11,659 nt of DNA from Candidatus Stahliibacteriota bacterium CG08_land_8_20_14_0_20_40_26. GTDB lineage: Bacteria; Hydrothermota; UBA3073. Positions 5,757 to 11,659 of this stretch are shown here, piece after piece. Each line of letters starts with the position of its first letter. The first letter of the stretch is position 1. The stretch spans positions 1 through 11,659 of the forward strand of contig PEYP01000047.1 in NCBI GenBank assembly GCA_002774315.1. Reading direction: 5' to 3'. The position numbers and the translations under genes were made by a program. The notes under the pieces are model-generated. The model saw only the letters and a list, made by a program, of their open reading frames with translations, was not told where the DNA came from and did no database searches.

Positions 5757-6455
5757 ATGCATAAGGGTTTAACAATTGAATCCACTACACTCTGGGATTT
5801 TCCAACCCAAAATTATGGGGATAAACCCCATGGCGATAACAAATATCGCGGTGTAACACCCGCATTCATCATCTGGAATTTAATTCAGAGATACACGAAA
5901 GAGGGGGATTTAGTAGTTGATCCGATGTGTGGGAGTGGAACTACCATTGATGTTTGTAAGGAAGAAAACCGACGGGTCTTGGGTTTTGATATAGTTCCTT
6001 ACAGAGCAGATATAAAACAAGCAGACGCCAGAAGTTTACCATTAGATAATGGAGTTGCAGATTTCGTTTTCGTTGATTCTCCTTATTCAGATAACATAAA
6101 ATACAACGACCATCCAGATAATATTGGTAATATTTCCTGTGAAAACTCAAGATTTTTTGACGAACTAGAAAAGGTAGCGAAAGAAATCCAAAGAATCTTA
6201 AAACCACGAAAATACATGGCATGGCTTATTGCAGACCAAGCAAAGAAGAAAAAATTTGTGCCTGTGGGTTTTAATCTCTATTCTATTCTTGAGAAATACT
6301 TTAAGCCCGTTGATACTATTTGTGTAACACGGCATAACCAGACATCCAATACCCCTATCTGGCATGAGAGGGCAAGAAAGTATAATTTTTATTTAAGGGG
6401 GTTTAAGTATCTGATAATAATGCAAAAGGTTGCTATCCCCCTTTCGAAAAGGTAG
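5757..6455 (+). CDS. Second, minimal DNA methyltransferase of the amino class
   Basis: A 232-aa methyltransferase, about half the size of the first one. The N-terminal LWDFPTQNYG (12-21) and GVTPAFIIWNL (32-42) are typical of these enzymes. Motif I is DPMCGSGTT (55-63), GFDIVP (76-81) fits the next AdoMet-contacting strand, and ADARSLPL (89-96) precedes motif IV, VDSPY (106-110). The D-S-P-Y form lies between the N6A (DPPY) and N4C (SPPY) types, so the modified base is uncertain. There is little room for a target recognition domain. The ATG is in frame with the ATPase gene after its stop and a 36-base gap. AGAAGG abuts the ATG directly, which is unusually close, but no other in-frame start is plausible. 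A 28-bp sequence in its last codons (6403-6430) recurs at 6946. The natural C-terminus appears to be around KYLIIM (217-222); the final residues may come from a recombination junction. Confidence 0.92.
   Translation: MHKGLTIESTTLWDFPTQNYGDKPHGDNKYRGVTPAFIIWNLIQRYTKEGDLVVDPMCGSGTTIDVCKEENRRVLGFDIVPYRADIKQADARSLPLDNGVADFVFVDSPYSDNIKYNDHPDNIGNISCENSRFFDELEKVAKEIQRILKPRKYMAWLIADQAKKKKFVPVGFNLYSILEKYFKPVDTICVTRHNQTSNTPIWHERARKYNFYLRGFKYLIIMQKVAIPLSKR
6403..6430 (+). repeat. 28-bp direct repeat, copy 1 (inside second methyltransferase gene)
   Basis: An exact 28-of-28 match to 6946-6973, beginning TTAAGTATCTGA and ending TGCAAAAGGT. In the methyltransferase frame it encodes KYLIIMQK. The two copies are offset by 543 bp and bracket the MNT gene and its partner. 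Confidence 0.9.
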
Positions 6456-6488
6456 TAAATAAATCGAGAAGAGAAGATAAAAAACAGT

Positions 6489-6773
6489 ATGAAAGAACTT
6501 GATAAAATAAAGCGTGAGATTATAGAAACATCCCAGAGTTATAAACCAAGAGAGATATGGCTATTTGGCTCATTGCTTGAAGATTTTGACAAGGCAAGAG
6601 ACATTGACATAGGAATCTCGGGAGTAGACAAAGATTTCTTTAGACTTGCTGGAAGGCTTATAGGCGTGTTAAAGAAATATGGGAAAAAAGTAGATGTGAT
6701 TCCTCTTGATTGGCTATGGGAGAAAGAAGTCTTTATGAAAGAAGTAAGAAAGGGAATAAGATTATATGGATAA
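6489..6773 (+). CDS. MNT-type minimal nucleotidyltransferase (antitoxin-like)
   Basis: A 94-aa protein of the DNA polymerase beta-like nucleotidyltransferase superfamily. WLFGSLLEDFDKARDIDIGI (24-43) contains the GS-x9-D-x-D motif (G27, S28, D38, D40), and D69 in KKVDVIPL supplies the third metal-binding acidic residue, so the catalytic triad looks intact. Proteins of this size often form two-gene modules with a HEPN protein, where the MNT partner acts as antitoxin, in some cases (MntA/HepT) by AMPylating the toxin. The downstream gene overlaps by 8 bp, the expected arrangement. It starts 33 bases after the second methyltransferase and lies between the 28-bp direct repeats, so it may be a separate cassette rather than part of the R-M machine. 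Confidence 0.85.
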   Translation: MKELDKIKREIIETSQSYKPREIWLFGSLLEDFDKARDIDIGISGVDKDFFRLAGRLIGVLKKYGKKVDVIPLDWLWEKEVFMKEVRKGIRLYG

Positions 6774-6957
6774 AGCAACTCTTAAAGAAAAGCTTCTCCG
6801 TGAGAAGCAATTTGTAGATAAGACCATTAAAATGCTGGAAGATGTGAATGGATATTCTGCAATACTTGATAAGGAACGAGTACTGGAGTTGGGAGAGATG
6901 GCTATGAGTACTTGGAACAAGTTTATCCCAGAACTTGAAAGTGGCTTAAGTATCTGA
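6766..6957 (+). CDS. Short partner of the MNT gene, possibly a truncated HEPN-like protein
   Basis: A 63-aa charged helical protein whose ATG lies inside the end of the MNT gene (8-bp overlap), so translation is probably coupled. HEPN toxins are usually about 100-150 aa and carry an R-x4-6-H motif; neither the length nor the motif is present. The last residues (LSI, then TGA) are encoded by copy 2 of the 28-bp direct repeat (6946-6973), which suggests that recombination replaced the original 3' end. It is either a broken HEPN-like partner or a naturally short one of a family I do not recognise. A perfect 7-bp hairpin (GCTTCTC/GAGAAGC, 6792-6808) lies near its 5' end. Confidence 0.6.
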   Translation: MDKATLKEKLLREKQFVDKTIKMLEDVNGYSAILDKERVLELGEMAMSTWNKFIPELESGLSI

Positions 6958-6973
6958 TAATAATGCAAAAGGT
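6946..6973 (+). repeat. 28-bp direct repeat, copy 2
   Basis: An exact copy of 6403-6430. It supplies the stop codon of the 63-aa gene. Read in the methyltransferase frame it would give KYLIIMQKVRSM and then a stop, so joining copy 1 to the sequence after copy 2 would also leave an intact methyltransferase end. Similarity falls off sharply at both edges. Confidence 0.9.
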
Positions 6974-6975
6974 CC

Positions 6976-7059
6976 GCTCGATGTGATTATGCTGATTATT
7001 CTCGCAATCCTCTTAAAGAAAGGCATTTGCTAATCGCGGAAAAACTTAAAGAATTTTGG
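6976..7059 (+). pseudogene. Possible remnant of a coding sequence (unrecognised)
   Basis: The frame through this stretch reads ARCDYADYSRNPLKERHLL followed by IAEKLKEFW, which looks protein-like (mixed charged and aromatic residues, amphipathic helix). It has no start codon, and a stop lies just upstream in the repeat. It may be the tail of a gene truncated when the 28-bp repeat junction formed. The family is not recognised, and chance cannot be excluded for 28 codons. Confidence 0.3.
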
Positions 7060-7060
7060 C

Positions 7061-7081
7061 AATCTGCGTGCATCTGCGTTC
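7061..7081. repeat. Dispersed 'ATCTGCGT' double repeat
   Basis: ATCTGCGT occurs twice at a 10-bp period (7062-7069 and 7072-7079). Runs of ATCTGCGT-type units are common intergenic repeats in environmental bacterial genomes (general knowledge). It lies 10 bases before the permease ATG at 7092, where a ribosome binding site would normally be. Confidence 0.6.
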
Positions 7082-7091
7082 TAAAAGACAG

Positions 7092-8030
7092 ATGGAAAAA
7101 AGGAATTCTTTTATAAGACCAATCCTCTATCTTCTTCCTACCATCATAATAATTGCAGTTTTCAGGCTCCTTCCTATACTCTATGTGATGAGAGTAAGCC
7201 TTCATAAGTGGGGGATGGGGGGAGCTGAGAGGTTTGTAGGATTTGGCAATTACCTGAGGGCGTTTAGCGATTCATACTTTTGGCAGTCGCTCACAAACAC
7301 AATATGGTATGTTATATTCATTGTTCCTCTCTGTATTTTCTTCTCTCTCCTTATAGCACTTCTACTCAACTCCAAGATAAGGGCACTTGGTTTTTATAGA
7401 ACTACCTTTTTCCTTCCTGTGGTTACCTCCATAGTTGCTATATCTATGATATGGAAATGGGTATATCACCCCAAAATAGGACTTGCTAATTATATTCTCA
7501 CTCTCCTGCATATTCCTCCACAGAGCTGGTTGTCTGAGTGGAGAGGTATATTTGAAATTATGACGGGTAGAGATCTCCCAAATTTGCTCTCGGGGCCCTC
7601 ACTTGCCCTTCTCTCAATAATAATTATGATGATCTGGAAAAGCATAGGCTATAATATGGTTATATTCCTTGCGGGGCTTCAGAATATTCCCCATCACTAT
7701 TATGAGGCAGCACAGGTGGACGGTGCAGGCAGATTTGCTGTTTTCAAAAACATAACCTGGCCATTACTCTCTTCAACTACATTTTATGTCCTTATTATGA
7801 CTACCATAATCTCCTTTCAGGTTTTTGCCCCTGTATGGCTTATGACAGGGCCCCCGGCTGGAGGTCCACTTGGGACAACAAATGTGCTTGTCTACTATCT
7901 TTATGATGTGGCATTCAACTACTCAAGCTATGGATATGCAAGTGCACTCTCTATGATACTTTTCCTTATAATATTGACCCTTACAATAGTGCAGAGGAGA
8001 GTGGTTGAAAGGAGGGTCTATTATGAGTAA
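7092..8030 (+). CDS. ABC sugar transporter permease, MalF/UgpA type
   Basis: A 312-aa inner-membrane permease counted from the ATG at 7092. A TTG 36 bases upstream is in frame, but it would run through the dispersed repeat and add a hydrophilic leader. Hydrophobic segments suggest six membrane helices, the first at about residues 11-33. The cytoplasmic EAA loop, EAAQVDGAGRFAVF (about 205-218), contacts the ABC ATPase subunit. Family members import sugars, oligosaccharides or glycerol-3-phosphate as heterodimers with a MalG-type permease, which is the next gene (8-bp overlap). No substrate-binding protein or ATPase gene is visible here; the ATPase may be shared and encoded elsewhere. No Shine-Dalgarno site precedes the ATG. 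Substrate unknown. Confidence 0.93.
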   Translation: MEKRNSFIRPILYLLPTIIIIAVFRLLPILYVMRVSLHKWGMGGAERFVGFGNYLRAFSDSYFWQSLTNTIWYVIFIVPLCIFFSLLIALLLNSKIRALGFYRTTFFLPVVTSIVAISMIWKWVYHPKIGLANYILTLLHIPPQSWLSEWRGIFEIMTGRDLPNLLSGPSLALLSIIIMMIWKSIGYNMVIFLAGLQNIPHHYYEAAQVDGAGRFAVFKNITWPLLSSTTFYVLIMTTIISFQVFAPVWLMTGPPAGGPLGTTNVLVYYLYDVAFNYSSYGYASALSMILFLIILTLTIVQRRVVERRVYYE

Positions 8031-8835
8031 AAAACTGATAATATACATAATTCTAACAGTAGGTACAATTCTTTCTCTACTTCCGTTCTACTGGATGATA
8101 GCTACATCTTTAAAGACGCCCATTGAGGCAGTTCAGTTTCCACCAACCTGGTACCCAACACATCCAAGACCTGAAAACTACACTGAGGCATGGAGAACTG
8201 CTCCATTTGGCAGGTATTTCTTGAATACAGTATTTATAGCCCTCACTACCCTTGTAGGTGTCATAATCACTTCAGCCCTTGCAGCATACGCATTTGCCAG
8301 AATGGAATTTAGGGGCAGAGAGGTGATATTCACCCTGTTTCTGGGTATGATGATGGTTCCTATGCCAGTATATATAGTTCCCGGATACCTCATACTTGCC
8401 TCATTTAAATGGGTGGATACATATTATGCGCTTATTATTCCCTGGATGGTAAATGTCTTCTCCATATTCCTTTTAAGACAGCATTTTAGAATCATACCAA
8501 AGGCATTATATGATGCTGCTACTGTAGATGGCTGTTCGGAACTTGGGTTTCTCTGGAAAATAGCTATGCCTCTCTCTAAACCAGCAATTGCTACAATATC
8601 AATATTTTCTCTCCTTGCTTCGTGGAACTCGTTTATATGGCCACTTGTTATGACAAATCGTGACACGATAAGACCCGTTCAGGTTGGTCTTGCATATTTT
8701 ATACAGGAACAGTCAACCAACTATACACTGCTTTCTGCTGCGTCTACTTTTGTCATCCTTCCTGTCGTTATACTCTTTTTCTTCTTCCAACGGCAGATAA
8801 TAGAAAGTCATATGAAATCAGGAATAAAGGAATAA
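8023..8835 (+). CDS. ABC sugar transporter permease, MalG/UgpE type
   Basis: A 270-aa inner-membrane permease, partner of the preceding MalF-type protein. The ATG at 8023 has a strong AAGGAGGG site at 8009-8016 and overlaps the upstream stop by 8 bp; the in-frame TTG at 8005 is therefore not needed. Residues 6-28 form the first membrane helix, and the pattern suggests six in total. The EAA loop YDAATVDGCSELGFLWKIAM (163-182) carries the conserved D-G. ENYTEAW (51-57), in the first periplasmic loop, is typical of the family. The product should form the translocation pore with the MalF-type subunit. The transported sugar cannot be read from the sequence. Confidence 0.94.
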   Translation: MSKKLIIYIILTVGTILSLLPFYWMIATSLKTPIEAVQFPPTWYPTHPRPENYTEAWRTAPFGRYFLNTVFIALTTLVGVIITSALAAYAFARMEFRGREVIFTLFLGMMMVPMPVYIVPGYLILASFKWVDTYYALIIPWMVNVFSIFLLRQHFRIIPKALYDAATVDGCSELGFLWKIAMPLSKPAIATISIFSLLASWNSFIWPLVMTNRDTIRPVQVGLAYFIQEQSTNYTLLSAASTFVILPVVILFFFFQRQIIESHMKSGIKE

Positions 8836-8863
8836 TGAGATTCGTGATTAAGAGATAAAAAAC

Positions 8864-8892
8864 TTGCAATTTTGGAATTTATGGGTTATAAT
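8864..8892 (+). promoter_or_regulatory. Sigma-70 promoter for the ACT-like/DUF4837 gene pair
   Basis: TTGCAA (8864-8869), a 17-base spacer and a perfect TATAAT (8887-8892) lie in the 151-base gap after the permease operon. A start near 8899 would leave an untranslated leader of about 88 bases before the ATG at 8987. I see no riboswitch or hairpin in that leader. Confidence 0.7.
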
Positions 8893-8986
8893 AAAATAAG
8901 ATAGTGATTTTTAATAAATCATTGATATTGTCAGCCTGATTAAGATAACGGAGTGTTTATACTTTAACGTTTGAAATTTTACAAAT

Positions 8987-10681
8987 ATGCAGAGCAGTCT
9001 TTTCATATCCCCCGAGAATGAGGATAAAATAATCTCCAATCTTTTTACCGCCTGGCAACGGGAAAAGGATAAGAAGAACCTTATTCTATACATACCACGA
9101 GAGAAAATAAAGACCTTTCCCAATATTTATCCATTTGGTGTTCTGGGCGTTGATTGGCCTGGTATTCTTGAAACTGTAGCAAGTGTTGTGCATAATATGG
9201 ATTGGAACCTTTGTTATATTCGTGGTTTTACTTTAACCTCTGATGGCAAGAAACTCTTTATATTCCTTTTGGGGGTAGAGGTGAATTCTGCTGAGATGTT
9301 TCAGAAGTTCAACAGAAATAAAGATCATATAAGGAGGACCCTGGAATTGTTAGCAGAAAGTAAGATGGGAGATAAACAAAGAGTATTGTTAAAAGAGCTT
9401 AGAAAATTACCTAAACTTGAGGAGACTTTACGATGCTTGAGAGAATTAACGGGAAGTATACTGGAGGAAGAGCTTGAGCAAGAGGCTTTGAAGTTCTTTG
9501 CCGGCAGAACAGAGGAATATCTTGAAAAGAGAGCCACAAAACATCTTGCAAAACAGATTTTTACAAACTATAAAATAAAGAAGAAGGTAAGAAATTCTGG
9601 AGGGATGCCGCAGGTGAGTGTTGATACATTTAAGATAAAAGATAACTTATTTACCGGTGTATCTGTTGCAGGTTTTCTGAGGGACCTTTCATTAACAGAT
9701 TGTCTTGCGATCATAGAGGATACATTCCCTGGAAGTACTATTGTATACAGTCATGAATTTATTACTTACGATGGCATAGCAAACTACAGAGTGGAACTTA
9801 AGGGTAAAAAAGACAGGGCAAAATTGGAGAGAGCACTCAGAGATACGATGAGAGGCAGAAGGACAAAACGCTCGTTATTTCTTGAAAATATAGGAGGTAT
9901 TGAACAGTACGCAAGAATAATAATTCCTCATCTTTTAAAAGAGTTTTCTGTATCAAGCATACCCCAGGTATTTATTGCGCCTCTGACTCCTACAAAAGAG
10001 GCTATATCATTTAAATTGATTATTGTTCACACAAAGGGTGAGATTGAGAAGATAGTGCAGGACCTTCACAATAGATACAATTTCTGTGTGAAGACCGTCC
10101 AACCTACGAGAATTTTGGGAAATACGAAGTTAAATATTATAGATATAGAGATTCCCAGGGAGATATTTGAAAGCAGGGAGGAGGTGTATCCCATGATAAA
10201 GTCCGTTATAAAGGAGGTGATAGGTAACTTTAGAGACTTTGATGAAGGTATACGTACCCAGGATATGAAAAAGTTGAAAGAGGTGGAGAAAATTACAGAA
10301 TCATCTATTCCAAAACATTTTCTCAGGCATATATATTGTAGTTTGGAGGACTTCTATAGAGTGAGTGCATCCCCGGAGGAGATTGTCTTACTTATACGAA
10401 TGGGGTACTCTTTATACAAGAAAGCCTTGAAACCTCCTGATGTGCTGCATGTTGCAGTGAGAGAACCTTTGTTAGATCACAGGCTTGTTCTTCTTTGTGT
10501 GTCAACTACAAAGGACATTCTTGCAAATATAATAGAACTTATGTTCTCTTATAAATTTACAAGTTCAAGTGTAAGTTTGGGTAATACATATCTCCATTTT
10601 TTCAGGCTTGAAAAGGACGAAGGAACTGTATCCAAAAGTGAAATGCGGAAGCTCGTTTATTCAATAAGGAGGATTAGATGA
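8987..10681 (+). CDS. Protein of unknown function with ACT-like domain(s)
   Basis: A 564-aa protein without signal peptide or membrane helices, so probably cytoplasmic. Residues about 50-100 look like an ACT domain: GVLGVDWPGILETVASVV (51-68) has the V-G-x-D-x-P-G-x-L pattern of the first loop and helix, followed by a beta-rich segment. Segments at about 222-272, 325-390 and 495-542 have similar beta-alpha-beta patterning and may be further ACT-like units, less certainly. Residues 120-200 are strongly charged and helical. ACT domains bind small ligands such as amino acids and usually regulate an attached enzyme; no enzyme domain is recognisable here. It could be a stand-alone sensor. No Shine-Dalgarno site precedes the ATG. 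Its stop overlaps the ATG of the next gene (ATGA), so the two are translationally coupled. Confidence 0.8.
   Translation: MQSSLFISPENEDKIISNLFTAWQREKDKKNLILYIPREKIKTFPNIYPFGVLGVDWPGILETVASVVHNMDWNLCYIRGFTLTSDGKKLFIFLLGVEVNSAEMFQKFNRNKDHIRRTLELLAESKMGDKQRVLLKELRKLPKLEETLRCLRELTGSILEEELEQEALKFFAGRTEEYLEKRATKHLAKQIFTNYKIKKKVRNSGGMPQVSVDTFKIKDNLFTGVSVAGFLRDLSLTDCLAIIEDTFPGSTIVYSHEFITYDGIANYRVELKGKKDRAKLERALRDTMRGRRTKRSLFLENIGGIEQYARIIIPHLLKEFSVSSIPQVFIAPLTPTKEAISFKLIIVHTKGEIEKIVQDLHNRYNFCVKTVQPTRILGNTKLNIIDIEIPREIFESREEVYPMIKSVIKEVIGNFRDFDEGIRTQDMKKLKEVEKITESSIPKHFLRHIYCSLEDFYRVSASPEEIVLLIRMGYSLYKKALKPPDVLHVAVREPLLDHRLVLLCVSTTKDILANIIELMFSYKFTSSSVSLGNTYLHFFRLEKDEGTVSKSEMRKLVYSIRRIR
10666..10672 (+). 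promoter_or_regulatory. Shine-Dalgarno site for the DUF4837-type gene
   Basis: AAGGAGG lies inside the end of the upstream gene, five bases before the ATG at 10678. It fixes that start despite the 4-bp overlap. Confidence 0.8.
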
Positions 10682-11659
10682 AGCCGATATCAATTTCACT
10701 TTACACTTTGTGTTTTTTATTGCTCTCTTGGGGTTGCACCTCTAAACTGGAGATGGCAGGTGGTAGTGAGACAGAAATAGTAGTATTTGCAGACGATGAA
10801 ACATTTAAGATACTCGGGGATGAACTCTCTTCTATATTGGAGCGTGAGATATTTACACCCACAAAGGAGAAGATATTCACATTGATACCAAAACCTCCGT
10901 CTAAACTGGCAATGTATAACAGAAGAAGGAATGTGCTCATAGTAGATATTATTAATAAACCACTTGTAGATTCTATTCTTGCCCCATCTGCCAAGAGAGA
11001 TGCAAGCATGGGTAAAAATTTCGTTTTTGGGGAGGAAGATGTGTTTACAAAAGGACAATCTGTCTGTGTCGTGACTGCAAAAGATATGAATGAACTGAAA
11101 AAGGTATTAAGAGAGAAAGGTGATGCAATATTCTCGTACTTTCTTATGTCTGTGGGAGAACGAATCAAGGATGTTCTGTATAAGGACGGCTGTCAGGAAG
11201 AGGTTGGAGAAAGGTTTCTTTTGTCTTACAACTTCGCAATGGACATTCCCCCGGGCTGGACGATAGAGGAATACGGTGCAAAAAGGCTTATAAAGATATT
11301 ACGACATTATCCCGACAGGTTTATAACTATATACTGGGAATATTTGCCAAGAAAGCTTCTTACATTTAATGAGGCATGCGATTTGAGGGATAGTGTCTGT
11401 TCCATTCTTCATGATAGGGATATCGTGAACAGAAAGATGAGTCGAATGTTCAATGTAGATTTTCACAATATGAATGCACAGAAACTGGATGGTATATGGG
11501 AAAATGAGGAACTTATTATGGGAGGACCATTCAGGACATATATCTTCTCAACAGATGACGCGTTTTATTTCGTTGATATGTATGTCTTTTCCCCTGGTGA
11601 GAAGAAATGGTTCGCTATTGAGCAAATGGAAACCATCGTCTCCACCTGGAGGGGGAGGT
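10678..11659 (+). CDS. DUF4837-type lipoprotein, 3' end cut by the window
   Basis: The frame is open from the ATG at 10678 to the window edge (327 codons seen, no stop). Residues 1-20 are a lipoprotein signal ending SWGC, with Cys20 the likely lipidated residue. The mature protein fits the DUF4837 pattern as I remember it: an early ETEIVVFAD strand (31-39), EREIFTPTKEKIFTLI (55-70), a middle YNFAMDIPPGW segment, and a late GGPFRTYIF followed by an aromatic strand and a C-terminal helix. Those last elements are near the family's usual C-terminus, so little is probably missing. DUF4837 proteins are uncharacterised lipoproteins known mainly from Bacteroidetes and related phyla; the function is unknown. 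The strong ribosome binding site and 4-bp overlap tie it to the ACT-like gene upstream. Confidence 0.8.
   Translation, partial: MKPISISLYTLCFLLLSWGCTSKLEMAGGSETEIVVFADDETFKILGDELSSILEREIFTPTKEKIFTLIPKPPSKLAMYNRRRNVLIVDIINKPLVDSILAPSAKRDASMGKNFVFGEEDVFTKGQSVCVVTAKDMNELKKVLREKGDAIFSYFLMSVGERIKDVLYKDGCQEEVGERFLLSYNFAMDIPPGWTIEEYGAKRLIKILRHYPDRFITIYWEYLPRKLLTFNEACDLRDSVCSILHDRDIVNRKMSRMFNVDFHNMNAQKLDGIWENEELIMGGPFRTYIFSTDDAFYFVDMYVFSPGEKKWFAIEQMETIVSTWRGR

Noticed and set aside
1446..6455. Lack of WCCGGW sites across the R-M operon as evidence of target avoidance
   Set aside because: I found one CCGG (4229-4232, flanked G and A) and no W-flanked one here, but the DNA is so AT-rich that few would be expected by chance.
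6792..6808. 7-bp hairpin near the start of the 63-aa gene as a regulatory RNA structure
   Set aside because: It lies in Lys/Arg/Glu-rich codons that can produce such a match by chance, and it does not cover the ribosome binding region.
10701..11168. 155-aa and 113-aa minus-strand open frames near the right edge
   Set aside because: They lie opposite the DUF4837-type lipoprotein gene, which has a clear start, lipobox and family pattern on the plus strand.

Overview
The window is bacterial DNA of low to moderate GC with dense, mostly plus-strand genes. Lipoprotein signal peptides, a DUF4837-type lipoprotein, a MalF/MalG-type sugar permease pair and several small dispersed palindromic repeats suggest an uncultured Gram-negative-type bacterium. 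A candidate phylum of the FCB/WOR-3 sort would fit, but this is inference: there is no rRNA or marker gene here to settle it.

Layout. (1) 1-1445: a PLD-family nuclease-like lipoprotein and a small degenerate cupin protein, set among dispersed repeats (an 8-bp tandem array, a 28-bp perfect palindrome, and two copies of a short hairpin element sitting inside other repeats). (2) 1365-6455: a compact defence operon opening with a perfect-consensus sigma-70 promoter. Gene order is amino-type DNA methyltransferase (N4C/N6A class), PD-(D/E)XK restriction endonuclease with CCGG-family signature residues, an unknown 81-aa protein, an HTH protein, a GHKL-fold (Hsp90/MutL/MORC-type) ATPase, and a second, minimal DNA methyltransferase. 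Spacings run from an 11-bp overlap to 36 bp. (3) 6403-6973: an MNT-type nucleotidyltransferase and a short overlapping partner, bracketed by a perfect 28-bp direct repeat whose first copy lies in the 3' end of the second methyltransferase gene. This looks like a cassette junction. (4) 6974-8835: a short remnant-like reading frame and a dispersed repeat, then two ABC sugar permease genes with no binding protein or ATPase in view. (5) 8864-11659: a promoter, a 564-aa protein of unknown function with at least one ACT-like domain, and a translationally coupled DUF4837-type lipoprotein running off the window edge.

How the genes work together. The core is an extended restriction-modification system. 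The endonuclease should cut unmodified DNA and one or both methyltransferases should protect the host. The HTH protein is a candidate controller. The GHKL ATPase is a candidate conformational or DNA-clamp effector, of a kind known beside some R-M genes. The unusual points are the ATPase and small protein inside a simple type II-like operon, two different methyltransferases, a Gln in place of the usual catalytic Glu in the ATPase N-box, and an MNT module attached by a direct repeat. The flanking genes look like ordinary host functions.
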